Origin: Streptomyces humi
Lineage (GTDB): Bacteria > Actinomycetota > Actinomycetes > Streptomycetales > Streptomycetaceae
Direction: 5' to 3'
DNA length: 64,000 nt
Assembly: GCF_001005085.2 (NCBI RefSeq)
Contig: NZ_LBMU02000040.1
Span: 124,001 to 188,000 of the forward strand
The translations under genes and the position numbers were made by a program. The notes beneath the pieces were generated by a model. The model was not told where the DNA came from. It did not search any database and saw only the letters and a list, made by a program, of their open reading frames with translations. Below, piece after piece: positions 34,143 through 42,430 of the stretch; within the stretch, counting starts at the first letter, position 1; each line of letters opens with the position of its first letter.

Positions 34143-35429
34143 CTACCCCTCCAGGAACGCCACCAGAGCGTTCGCCAGCAGGAACGGGTCGTCGGCGCCG
34201 CAGAGTTCGCGGGCGCTGTGCATGGAGAGGATCGCCGCGCCGATGTCGACGGTCCGGATGCCGTGGCGGGCCGCGGTGATCGGGCCGATCGTGGTGCCGC
34301 ACGGCATGGAGTTGTTGGAGACGAAGGTCTGGAAGGGCACCCCGGCCCGCTCGCAGGCGGCGGCGAAGACCGCGCGGCCCGTGCCGTCCGTCGCATAGCG
34401 GTTGTTGACGTTGACCTTGAGGATCGGACCGCCGTTGACCCGGGGGTGGTGCGTCGGGTCGTGCCGCTCCGCGTAGTTGGGGTGGACGGCGTGACCGGTG
34501 TCGGAGGACAGGCAGACGGTGCCCGCGAAGGCCCGGGCCCGGTCCTCGTACGAACCGCCGCGCGCCAGCACCGAGCGCTCCAGGACGTTGCCGAGCAGCG
34601 GTCCGTCCGCGCCGGTGTCCGACTGGGAGCCGGTCTCCTCGTGGTCGAAGGCGGCCAGCACGGGGATGTACGGCGGTTCCGCGGCGCCGGTCGCCACGGC
34701 CGCCAGCGCCGCCGTTCCGGCGTGCACGGAGAGCAGGTTGTCCATCCGGGGACCGGCCAGCAGTTCCTCGGAGCGGCCCAGGTAGGCCGGCGGCTCGACG
34801 GCGTAGGTCATCAGGTCCCAGCCGGTGACCGAGCCGGGCGCCAGGTCCGCCTCCTGCTCCAGGAAGGCGATCAGGTCGCCGTCGCGGATGTCGTCGCCGA
34901 GGCCCCAGATCGGCTGGAGGTGGCGCTGCTTGTCCAGCTTGAGCCCGTCACTGCTGACCGTCCGGTCCAGGTGGATGGCGAGCTGCGGCACCCGCAGCAG
35001 CGGCCGGTGCACGTCGACCAGGCGGGTGGAGCCGTCCCGCAGGCTGAGCCGGCCCGCCAGCCCCAGGTCGCGGTCGAGCCAGGAGTTCATCAGCGGGCCG
35101 CCGTAGATCTCCACGGCGACCTGGCGGAAGCCGTGCGCCCCGGTGTCCGGGCGGGGCTTGACCCGCAGGTTCGGGGAGTCGGTGTGCGCGCCGACGATCC
35201 GGAACGGCGTGTGCGGCGCGGCCCCCTCCGGGACGTACCAGGCGATGAGCGCCCCACCGCGCAGGACGTACCGGCCGCCGCTCGCCCCCTCCCACGCATC
35301 CGTCTCGGCGACCTGCCGGAAACCGGCCTTCTCCAGCCGCTCGGCGGCGTTCGCCACCGCGTGGTAGGGCGTCGGACTGGCCGCGAGGAAGGACATCAGG
35401 TCGTCGGTGTGGCCGCGATCGAAACTCAT
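34143..35429 (-). CDS. M18 family aminopeptidase (aspartyl-type)
   Basis: 428 residues from ATG 35427-35429 with AAGGTG six bases upstream. Metal-ligand segments of the M18 fold are visible: FRIVGAHTDSPNLRVK (first His), AAFDHEETGSQSDTGADG (Asp and Glu-Glu), and ILSMHSARELCGADD (last His). The butterfly-like dimer domain lies in the middle (LKLDKQRHLQPIWGLGDD). It cleaves N-terminal acidic or other residues from peptides with two zinc ions, in the cytosol. It follows the acyl-CoA dehydrogenase gene after a terminator, so it has its own promoter. Confidence 0.9.
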   Translation of the reverse strand: MSFDRGHTDDLMSFLAASPTPYHAVANAAERLEKAGFRQVAETDAWEGASGGRYVLRGGALIAWYVPEGAAPHTPFRIVGAHTDSPNLRVKPRPDTGAHGFRQVAVEIYGGPLMNSWLDRDLGLAGRLSLRDGSTRLVDVHRPLLRVPQLAIHLDRTVSSDGLKLDKQRHLQPIWGLGDDIRDGDLIAFLEQEADLAPGSVTGWDLMTYAVEPPAYLGRSEELLAGPRMDNLLSVHAGTAALAAVATGAAEPPYIPVLAAFDHEETGSQSDTGADGPLLGNVLERSVLARGGSYEDRARAFAGTVCLSSDTGHAVHPNYAERHDPTHHPRVNGGPILKVNVNNRYATDGTGRAVFAAACERAGVPFQTFVSNNSMPCGTTIGPITAARHGIRTVDIGAAILSMHSARELCGADDPFLLANALVAFLEG

Positions 35430-35450
35430 GTGCTTCACCTTAACGACGTA

Positions 35451-35486
35451 CGGAGGCCCGCTCCCCTCAAGGGGAACGGGCCTCCG
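35451..35486 (-). terminator. Terminator of the acyl-CoA dehydrogenase gene
   Basis: Perfect 10-bp arms CGGAGGCCCG and CGGGCCTCCG enclose a smaller inner hairpin (tcccctcaagggga), 17 bases beyond the stop. Confidence 0.75.
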
Positions 35487-35502
35487 GGAACGGACCGGTG
35501 GA

Positions 35503-37329
35503 TCAGAAGGCGGCCTCGTCCAGCTCCATCAGGTCGAGGTCGACGTCGGCCGCGATCCTGCGGGCCAGGGTGACGCTCGGCAGCACGTTGGCCGCGAAGA
35601 ACTTCGCCGCCGCGATCTTGCCGGTGTAGAACGCCTTGTCCTTGCTGGAGGCCGTCTCGAGCTTCTCGGCGGCGATCGCGGCACCCTTGAGGAGCAGGTA
35701 GCCGACGATCACGTCACCGGAGGCGAGCAGCAGGCGGGAGGTGTTCAGGCCCACCTTGTAGATGTTCTTGACGTCCTGCTCGGTGGCCGCGAGGTCGGTC
35801 AGCATCAGGCCGACGATCGCCTCCAGCTCGACGGCCGCCTTCGCGAGGTGCTCGCGGGCGCCCGCCAGCTCCTCGCCGCCGGTGCCGAGCGCGAGGAACT
35901 TCTTGATGTCCTCGGCGAGCGAGTTCAGGGCCGCGCCCTGGTTGCGGACGATCTTCCGGAAGAAGAAGTCCTGGCCCTGGATGGCGGTGGTGCCCTCGTA
36001 CAGGGTGTCGATCTTGGCGTCCCGGATGTACTGCTCGATCGGGTACTCCTGGAGGAAGCCGGAGCCGCCGAAGGTCTGAAGCGACTGGGCGAGCTGCTCG
36101 TAGCCCTTCTCGGAGCCGTAGCCCTTGACGATCGGCAGGAGCAGGTCGTTGAGCGCGTGCTCGGCCTTGGCGTCCTCGCCGTCCGCCTCCTTGACCGCGA
36201 TCGCGTCCTGGATCGAGGCGGTGTAGAGGACGAGGGCGCGCATGCCCTCGGCGTACGCCTTCTGCGTGATCAGCGAGCGGCGCACGTCGGGGTGGTGGGT
36301 GATGGTGACCTTGGGCGCGGTCTTGTCCATGAAGTTCGCGAGGTCCGGACCCTGGACGCGCTCCTTGGCGTACTCCAGCGCGTTGAGGTAGCCGGTCGAC
36401 AGCGTCGAGATGGCCTTCGTGCCGACCATCATCCGGGCGAACTCGATGATCCGGAACATCTGGCGGATGCCCTCGTGCCTGTCGCCGATCAGCCAGCCCT
36501 TGGCCGGGTGCCGGTCGCCGAAGGTCATCTCGCAGGTGTTGGAGGCCTTCAGGCCCATCTTGTGCTCGACGTTCGTGGCGTAGACGCCGTTGCGCTCGCC
36601 CAGCTCGCCGGTCTCGAAGTCGAAGAGGTACTTCGGGACGAGGAAGAGGGACAGGCCCTTGGTGCCGGGGCCGGCCCCCTCGGGACGGGCCAGCACGTAG
36701 TGGAGGATGTTCTCCTCCATGTCGTGCTCACCCGAGGTGATGAAGCGCTTCACGCCCTCGATGTGCCAGGAGCCGTCCTCCTGCTGGACCGCCTTGGTAC
36801 GGCCGGCGCCCACGTCCGAACCCGCGTCGGGCTCGGTGAGGACCATGGTCGAACCCCAGGTCCGGTCCACGGCGAGCTGCGCCCACTTCTTCTGCTCCTC
36901 GGTGCCCTCCTCGAAGAGGATGCGGGCGAACGCCGGGCCGGAGGAGTACATCCACACGGCCGGGTTGGCGCCGAGGACCAGCTCCGCGTACGCCCAGATC
37001 AGCGACGGGGGTGCGGTGGTGCCGCCGATCTCCTCGGGCAGGCCGAGGCGCCAGTACTCGGAGTCCATGAAGGCCTTGTAGCTCTTCTTGAAGGACGCCG
37101 GGACCGGCGCGGTGTTGGTCTCCGGGTCGAAGACCGGCGGGTTGCGGTCGGCGTCGGCGAAGGACTCCGCCAGCTCGTTCTCGGCGAGCCGGGTCAGCTC
37201 CTCCAGGACGCTCTTGGCGGTGTCGGTGTCCATCTCGCCGAACGGGCCGGTGCCGTACAGCTTGTCGCGACCGAGCACTTCGAACAGGTTGAATTCGATG
37301 TCGCGGAGGTTGGACTTGTAGTGCCCCAT
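35503..37329 (-). CDS. Long acyl-CoA dehydrogenase (AcdB-like)
   Basis: 608 residues from ATG 37327-37329. Acyl-CoA dehydrogenase domains occur in order: N-terminal helical ([23 protein letters not shown]), beta-domain ([23 protein letters not shown]) and C-terminal helical with the flavin signature [36 protein letters not shown]. Catalytic Glu lies in LYEGTTAIQ. At about 610 residues it is longer than the 380-residue medium-chain enzymes and ends in an extra helical domain (about 480-608), as in the FadE5/very-long-chain class. A pirin gene is nearby (40255); in S. ambofaciens PirA was reported to modulate such an enzyme, AcdB. An inverted repeat at 37412-37423 lies in its promoter region. 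Confidence 0.9.
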   Translation of the reverse strand: MGHYKSNLRDIEFNLFEVLGRDKLYGTGPFGEMDTDTAKSVLEELTRLAENELAESFADADRNPPVFDPETNTAPVPASFKKSYKAFMDSEYWRLGLPEEIGGTTAPPSLIWAYAELVLGANPAVWMYSSGPAFARILFEEGTEEQKKWAQLAVDRTWGSTMVLTEPDAGSDVGAGRTKAVQQEDGSWHIEGVKRFITSGEHDMEENILHYVLARPEGAGPGTKGLSLFLVPKYLFDFETGELGERNGVYATNVEHKMGLKASNTCEMTFGDRHPAKGWLIGDRHEGIRQMFRIIEFARMMVGTKAISTLSTGYLNALEYAKERVQGPDLANFMDKTAPKVTITHHPDVRRSLITQKAYAEGMRALVLYTASIQDAIAVKEADGEDAKAEHALNDLLLPIVKGYGSEKGYEQLAQSLQTFGGSGFLQEYPIEQYIRDAKIDTLYEGTTAIQGQDFFFRKIVRNQGAALNSLAEDIKKFLALGTGGEELAGAREHLAKAAVELEAIVGLMLTDLAATEQDVKNIYKVGLNTSRLLLASGDVIVGYLLLKGAAIAAEKLETASSKDKAFYTGKIAAAKFFAANVLPSVTLARRIAADVDLDLMELDEAAF

Positions 37330-37411
37330 GGTGACGGCTCCGTATCCGGATCGGCGAGGCACTGAATCCTCGCGCAAGCGTTCACATACCAACGAGTGGC
37401 TCCGATGATGC

Positions 37412-37423
37412 TACCCGTCGGTA
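37412..37423. promoter_or_regulatory. Candidate operator of the acyl-CoA dehydrogenase gene
   Basis: TACCCGTCGGTA is a 4-4-4 inverted repeat (TACC/GGTA) 82-93 bp upstream of the start. It resembles TetR-type fatty-acid-degradation operators in actinobacteria in style, but no exact match is claimed. Confidence 0.45.
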
Positions 37424-37505
37424 ATAAGATGCAACCCCGATCGGCTGAAGTGTGAGAAGGGTCTACCTTCTCGTACGCACCGCGTGTCTCGGTAGGCTTG
37501 CGCGC

Positions 37506-37988
37506 ATGTATGGATACGGCCAGCCCATGGACGGTGGGGCCGCGCAGCAGCAGTACGCCCAGCCGCAGCAGCAGATGCCGGGCGACCTCGGCGGCTACGG
37601 CCAGCAGGCGCCGCTCTATCCCGAGCCGTCCCCGCCGTCCCTCGCGGACGCGGTCCGTGCCTTCACCACCGGCCAGGTGACCGCCGAGGACTTCCAGCAG
37701 GTCTTCGCCACGTCCAAGGTGTACTGCCCGCGCGGCGACAACCCCGGGTTCCTCGCGCTGCACAACACCCAGCAGCCGGTGATCCCGATGTTCACCTCGC
37801 TGAAGGAACTGCGCCGGTACGCGGGCAAGGAGTCCAAGTACTTCGTCATCACCGGCGCCGAGGTCATCGACCTCCTGCCGACCGGCTACGGCTTCGTCCT
37901 CGACATGGAGGGCGAGCACCGGATGGTCTTCGACGCCAAGGCGGTCGAGCAGATGGTGGAGTTCGCGATGCGGCGGATGTATGGCTAG
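37506..37988 (+). CDS. SseB-like domain protein
   Basis: 160 residues from ATG 37506. The first 45 residues are a Gly/Gln/Tyr/Pro-rich disordered tail (MYGYGQPMDGGAAQQQYAQ and so on). The rest is an SseB N-terminal-like domain: DAVRAFTTGQVTAEDFQQVFATSKVYCPRG, PVIPMFTSLKELRRYAGKES, and VIDLLPTGYGFVLDMEGEHRMVFD. Such proteins occur widely in streptomycetes; some have enzyme-binding or SAM-related roles, but function here is unknown. No Shine-Dalgarno is seen. TAGGCT eight bases before the ATG could be a -10 box, which would make the message leaderless. Divergent from the acyl-CoA dehydrogenase gene. Confidence 0.78.
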   Translation: MYGYGQPMDGGAAQQQYAQPQQQMPGDLGGYGQQAPLYPEPSPPSLADAVRAFTTGQVTAEDFQQVFATSKVYCPRGDNPGFLALHNTQQPVIPMFTSLKELRRYAGKESKYFVITGAEVIDLLPTGYGFVLDMEGEHRMVFDAKAVEQMVEFAMRRMYG

Positions 37989-38187
37989 ACGCCATTGCTC
38001 CGCGGACGGCTAGACACCGGATCCGGACGGCCCTCCGGAAGTCACCCCCTCTTTGTCACAGGCATGCCATAGGCTGCCCGGGCAGCCGCGCCCCGCGCGC
38101 AACCGCTCCTCCGCGGTCGCGTCCGGGTGCTGCGCGGCGCTCTCATCCACCCGGCGAACCCGGGTTCTCACTGGGGGTTGCATCACT

Positions 38188-40143
38188 GTGCGCATGCGCA
38201 GCACTTCGATCGCGACGGCGCTCGCGGTCGTCCTCGGCTCGGCGGCGCTGAGCGTCGGGGCGGCGGGGACCGCATCGGCGGTCCCCGTCACCATAGGTTC
38301 CAACGCGGGCATCGTCGTGGACGCGGCCCTGGGGCGGGTGTTCGTCGGCAACGACACCGACGACAGCGTCGTGGCCGCCGACTACAACGGCAACCGCGTC
38401 GACTCGGTGAGCGGCATCGACGGCGTCTTCGATCTCGCGCTGTCCGACGACGGTGCCACCCTGTACGCCGCCGCGCGGGTCAGCCACGAGATCGTGGCGC
38501 TCGACGCGGCCACCCTCGAGGTCAAGGCGCGGTACCCGGTGACCACGAGCATCGGGCCGCTCTACCTCGAGGTCGCCGCCGGGAAGGTCTGGTTCACCTA
38601 CCAGAACGGCGACGGCAAGGCCGACCTGGGCTCGGTCGACCCGGCCCTGGATCCGGCCGGCGGCGACCCGGTGGCGCTCGGACTGTTCCCGCAGGACCAG
38701 GACCATTCCCTGATCGCGGGCGCGGCCCGGCTCGACACCGATCCGTCCGAGCCCGGACTGCTGGCCTTCGGCGCGAGCGACTACTACTCCGGCGACGGCA
38801 TCAAGGACCTCATGGCCGTCCTCGACGTCTCCGGCGCCGCGCCGCGGCTGACCGCCTGGCGCGGCGACGACCATCCGATGTACCACGTCAACGACATCGA
38901 CCTGGTGCCGGGCACCGCACAGGTCCTGGTGGACGGCACCGAACGGCACGCCCACGCGGACGGCGGGTTCAGCGCGGCGGGCTCCTACCCCTCCGGGCGG
39001 AGCGCCGACATCGCTCCGAACGGCCTGGTCGCCCAGTGGGACGAGGAGAAGGTCGCCGTCTACCGGCCGGACACGACCGTGCCGGTGCGCACGTACGCCG
39101 GTTACGTGGCCGACGCCGCCTGGGCGCCGGACTCCTCCCGGCTCTTCGCCCTGGTGTCCGCGCCCGCCGGCTACCAGCTCAGGGTGCTCACCGACCCCGC
39201 GCTCAGTGTCCCGGCCCTCACGGTCGCCGCGCCGGCGTCCGCGCCCCGCGCCAAGAGGCTCACCGTCACCGGAAAGCTCACGGCCAGCGTCCCGTTCCCG
39301 GCGGGCACGCGGCTCGCGGTCACCCGGACCGACCTGGAGTCCCCGAACGGCAAGGCGCTCGCCGCCGTCACGGTCGGGGCGGACGGCACCTACTCCTTCG
39401 CCGACACCCCGCCGGCCGGCGGCACGGTCACGTACAAGGTGAGCTTCGCGGGCGACGCCGGCCACACCGCGGCGACCGGCTCCGACAAGGTCGCGGTCTC
39501 CCGTGCGGCGACGGGCCTGAGCCTGAACAACAACGGCAAGCTGTACGACTACGGCACCGACGTCAAGTTCACCGCCCATCTCGGGACGACGTACAAGAAC
39601 CGTTCGGTGAGGCTCTACGCGGACCCCTTCGGCGCCGACAAGCCGAAGAAGCTCGTCAAGACCGGCAAGGTGGACTCCCACGGGAACATCGCCGCCTGGG
39701 TGGACATGGCCCGGGACACGGCCGTCACCGCGGTCTTCGACGGGGACGCCCGCTACTCGCCGAAGACCGTGAAGGCCACGGCGTACGCGCGGGTCAGGGT
39801 CTCCACCGCCGTCTCCAAGCACTACCGGACGGCGAAGATCGGCTCGACGTCGTACTACTGGTTCCACAAGAACACCGACCCGGTGCTCACCACGTCCATG
39901 ACCTACTACCAGGGCCGCAAGTACCGCCTCGACCTACAGGTCTACTACCAGGGCAGGTGGTACACGACGGACGCCGAGTACTTCGCGCTCGGCTCGAACG
40001 GCAGGTCGGCCGTACGGCTCGGGGCGCCGGGTGAGTCCGGGATCCGGGCGCGGATGCGGTCGGTGTACGTCAACGGCTCGTCCGGCGACACGGTGAACTC
40101 CACGACGTACGGCGCCTGGAAGTACCTGTACTTCAGCAACTGA
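38188..40143 (+). CDS. Secreted beta-propeller/Ig-like protein with a new C-terminal domain
   Basis: 651 residues from GTG 38188 behind GGGGG; an ATG two codons in is an alternative. A signal peptide (STSIATALAVVLGSAALSVGAAGTASA) is followed by a YncE/NHL-like propeller over about residues 30-340 (GIVVDAALGRVFVGNDTDDSVVAADYNG, GVFDLALSDDGATLYAAARVSHEIVALD). Then comes an Ig/CNA-B-like domain (LTVTGKLTASVPFPAGTRLAV) and a second (LSLNNNGKLYDYGTDVKFTAHLGTTYKNRSV). The C-terminal 120 residues contain YYWFHKNTDPVLTTSMTYYQG and end SSGDTVNSTTYGAWKYLYFSN. That last part recurs almost unchanged in the gene at the right edge (63212). Probably extracellular and carbohydrate- or surface-binding; unproven. 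Confidence 0.8.
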   Translation: MRMRSTSIATALAVVLGSAALSVGAAGTASAVPVTIGSNAGIVVDAALGRVFVGNDTDDSVVAADYNGNRVDSVSGIDGVFDLALSDDGATLYAAARVSHEIVALDAATLEVKARYPVTTSIGPLYLEVAAGKVWFTYQNGDGKADLGSVDPALDPAGGDPVALGLFPQDQDHSLIAGAARLDTDPSEPGLLAFGASDYYSGDGIKDLMAVLDVSGAAPRLTAWRGDDHPMYHVNDIDLVPGTAQVLVDGTERHAHADGGFSAAGSYPSGRSADIAPNGLVAQWDEEKVAVYRPDTTVPVRTYAGYVADAAWAPDSSRLFALVSAPAGYQLRVLTDPALSVPALTVAAPASAPRAKRLTVTGKLTASVPFPAGTRLAVTRTDLESPNGKALAAVTVGADGTYSFADTPPAGGTVTYKVSFAGDAGHTAATGSDKVAVSRAATGLSLNNNGKLYDYGTDVKFTAHLGTTYKNRSVRLYADPFGADKPKKLVKTGKVDSHGNIAAWVDMARDTAVTAVFDGDARYSPKTVKATAYARVRVSTAVSKHYRTAKIGSTSYYWFHKNTDPVLTTSMTYYQGRKYRLDLQVYYQGRWYTTDAEYFALGSNGRSAVRLGAPGESGIRARMRSVYVNGSSGDTVNSTTYGAWKYLYFSN

Positions 40144-40162
40144 TCCCCCGGTCGGGGGGTGG

Positions 40163-40190
40163 GAGCCCGGAGGGAATGTCCTCCGGGCTC
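40163..40190 (+). terminator. Terminator of the secreted protein gene
   Basis: Perfect 10-bp stem GAGCCCGGAG/CTCCGGGCTC with an eight-base loop, then CTTCCCGTT. Confidence 0.7.
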
Positions 40191-40211
40191 TTCCCGTTGA
40201 GGGTGGCAGAA

Positions 40212-40227
40212 AGTTCAATGCTCAACT
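40212..40227. promoter_or_regulatory. Candidate operator in the pirin promoter
   Basis: AGTTCAATGCTCAACT is an inverted repeat with one mismatch (AGTTCA/TCAACT) in a conspicuously AT-rich patch, 28-43 bases before the pirin start. The shape suits a MarR-type site. Weak but worth noting because the surroundings are very GC-rich. Confidence 0.4.
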
Positions 40228-40254
40228 AAACTGGGCGCACAAGGAGGAGCCAAC

Positions 40255-41232
40255 ATGCCAGCAGTGACTGTCGAGAACCCGTTGACCCTGCCCCGGGTGG
40301 CCGCGTCGGCCGACGCCGTGGCCCGTCCCGTGCTCGCGGTCACGACCGCGCCGAGCGGTTTCGAGGGTGAGGGCTTCCCGGTGCGCCGGGCGTTCGCCGG
40401 GATCAACTACCGCCATCTCGACCCGTTCATCATGATGGACCAGATGGGCGAGGTGGAGTACGCGCCCGGAGAGCCCAAGGGCACCCCGTGGCACCCGCAC
40501 CGCGGCTTCGAGACCGTGACCTACATCATCGACGGCGTCTTCGACCACCAGGACAGCAACGGCGGCGGTGGCACCATCACCAACGGTGACACCCAGTGGA
40601 TGACGGCGGGCGCCGGTCTCCTCCACATCGAGGCCCCGCCGGAGTCCCTGGTGGTGTCCGGCGGGCTCTTCCACGGGCTCCAGCTCTGGGTGAACCTCCC
40701 CGCCAAGGACAAGATGATGGCGCCGAGGTACCAGGACATCCGCGGTGGCCAGGTCCAGCTGCTGACGTCCCCGGACGGCGGTGCGCTGCTCCGTGTCATC
40801 GCCGGTGAGCTCGACGGCCACGCCGGTCCCGGTGTCACGCACACCCCGATCACCATGATCCACGCGACGCTCGCCCCGGGCGCCGAGATCACGCTGCCCT
40901 GGCGCGAGGACTTCAACGGCCTGGCGTACGTCATGGCCGGCAAGGGCTCGGTGGGCGCCGAGCACCGGCCGATCCACCTCGGCCAGACCGCGGTCTTCGG
41001 CGCCGGTTCGGCCCTGACGGTCCGCGCCGACGAGAAGCAGGACGCGCACACGCCGGACCTGGAGGTCGTCCTCCTCGGCGGACAGCCGATCCGCGAGCCG
41101 ATGGCCCACTACGGCCCGTTCGTCATGAACACCAAGGACGAGCTGATGCAGGCCTTCGAGGACTTCCAGAAGGGCCGCCTGGGCACCGTCCCGGCCGTCC
41201 ACGGCATGACGGAGACCGGCCCGCAGGCCTGA
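40255..41232 (+). CDS. Pirin family protein (PirA-like)
   Basis: 325 residues from ATG 40255 behind a perfect AAGGAGGAG. Bicupin pirin fold: metal ligands in the N-terminal cupin are in GTPWHPHRGFETVTYIIDG (His, His) and WMTAGAGLLHIEAP (His, Glu). GLQLWVNLPAKDKMMAPRYQDI is the family's second signature. The C-terminal pirin domain (HATLAPGAEITLPW, LEVVLLGGQPIREPMAHYGPFVMNT) is complete. Pirins bind iron and either act as redox-sensitive modulators or as quercetinase. In S. ambofaciens PirA was reported to modulate beta-oxidation through AcdB, and an AcdB-like gene is about 3 kb away here. Terminators on both sides make it a single-gene unit. Confidence 0.9.
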   Translation: MPAVTVENPLTLPRVAASADAVARPVLAVTTAPSGFEGEGFPVRRAFAGINYRHLDPFIMMDQMGEVEYAPGEPKGTPWHPHRGFETVTYIIDGVFDHQDSNGGGGTITNGDTQWMTAGAGLLHIEAPPESLVVSGGLFHGLQLWVNLPAKDKMMAPRYQDIRGGQVQLLTSPDGGALLRVIAGELDGHAGPGVTHTPITMIHATLAPGAEITLPWREDFNGLAYVMAGKGSVGAEHRPIHLGQTAVFGAGSALTVRADEKQDAHTPDLEVVLLGGQPIREPMAHYGPFVMNTKDELMQAFEDFQKGRLGTVPAVHGMTETGPQA

Positions 41233-41246
41233 CCGAGCCGACCGGA

Positions 41247-41277
41247 GAGGCCTGACGCATCCCCTGCGTCGGGCCTC
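41247..41277 (+). terminator. Terminator of the pirin gene
   Basis: Arms GAGGCCTGACGCA and TGCGTCGGGCCTC pair with one G-T wobble around a five-base loop, followed by TTCC. Confidence 0.7.
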
Positions 41278-41353
41278 TTCCCGGCTGTGCCCGTTCACCC
41301 GGGAGGGGGCGCAGCGCAGGGCGTCGACGCGGTGCGCGTGGTGCGCTGGACGC

Positions 41354-42430
41354 GTGTCCCTGCTGCCCGAGCCCGTGCGCCGGTTCGCCGCCTGGTGCGT
41401 GGTGATCCTGCTGGCGGCCGGCGTCGGCTACGTCGGGATCCGGCTCTGCTCGGAGTTCCGCACCGCGGTCACCCCCGTGCTGCTCGCCCTCCTCGGCACC
41501 GCGCTGCTCGGCCCCCTGTACCGGCGGCTGGTGCGGGTCGGGGTGCAGCGGTCCCTCGCCGCCGGGCTCACCTGTGTCGCGGTCGTCGCGGTCGTCGGGG
41601 GTGCCGTCTACATCGTGGTCGCCGCGCTCATCGACACCGGTGACCAGATCATCGCCTCGCTCAGGTCCGCGGCGATCTCGCTCGCCCGGCACTTCGGGGC
41701 CGCCGGCACCTCGATCGGCGACCTGGCCGGCAACGCCAGGAAGCTGCTCGGCGAGTTCGGCGGCACCGCGGCCTCCAACGTCATCAGCGGGGTGAGCGTG
41801 GTCGGCGAGAGCATCGCCCTGGCCGTGCTCGCCCTGCTGCTCGTCTTCTTCTTCCTGCGTGACTCGGACCGGGTCGTCGCCACCGTCCGGGCCCTCGCGC
41901 CCGGCTCCAGCGCCGACATGACCGAGGCCATGGCCCGCCGTGCCTTCGAGGGCATCGAGGGGTTCATGCGCGGCACCACCCTCATCGCCCTCATCGACGC
42001 CGTCTGCATCACCGTCGGCCTGCTGATCCTCCGGGTGCCGGGCGCCGTGGGCCTCGGCGCGCTCGTCTTCGTCGGCGCCTACATCCCCTACCTCGGCGCG
42101 TTCATCTCCGGTGCCGTCGCCGTCCTGGTCGCCCTCGCCGACCGCGGCTTCGTGATCGCGCTGTGGGCCCTGGGCGTCGTGCTCGCCGTGCAGGTGCTGG
42201 AGGGGCACGTGCTCCAGCCGGTCATCCAGAGCAGGACCGTGCAGATGCACCCGGCGGTGGTCATGCTGGCCATCACGGCGGGCGCCTCCGTCGCCGGGAT
42301 CCTCGGCATGCTGCTGGCCGTACCCCTCACCGCGGCCGCCTTCGGCGTCGTACACGAACTGCGTGCCCGGTACGCGGCCCCGCGACCGCCCGGCAACGAC
42401 GACGGGCCCCTGGGGCGCAACACGCCCTAG
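41354..42430 (+). CDS. AI-2E family (YdiK/PerM-like) transporter
   Basis: 358 residues from GTG 41354; no clear Shine-Dalgarno is visible, so the start is uncertain. About eight membrane helices. The N-terminal pair of helices (AAWCVVILLAAGVGYVGIRL and VLLALLGTALLGPLYRRL), a central soluble stretch (IIASLRSAAISLARHFGAAGTSIGDLAGN), and the conserved C-terminal LGALVFVGAYIPYLGAFISGAVAVLVAL with GHVLQPVIQSRTVQMHPAVVMLAI are family hallmarks. Despite the name, few members transport AI-2; many appear to be ion or small-molecule exporters. The gene converges on the SpoIIE phosphatase, leaving the stops overlapping by four bases. Confidence 0.88.
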   Translation: MSLLPEPVRRFAAWCVVILLAAGVGYVGIRLCSEFRTAVTPVLLALLGTALLGPLYRRLVRVGVQRSLAAGLTCVAVVAVVGGAVYIVVAALIDTGDQIIASLRSAAISLARHFGAAGTSIGDLAGNARKLLGEFGGTAASNVISGVSVVGESIALAVLALLLVFFFLRDSDRVVATVRALAPGSSADMTEAMARRAFEGIEGFMRGTTLIALIDAVCITVGLLILRVPGAVGLGALVFVGAYIPYLGAFISGAVAVLVALADRGFVIALWALGVVLAVQVLEGHVLQPVIQSRTVQMHPAVVMLAITAGASVAGILGMLLAVPLTAAAFGVVHELRARYAAPRPPGNDDGPLGRNTP

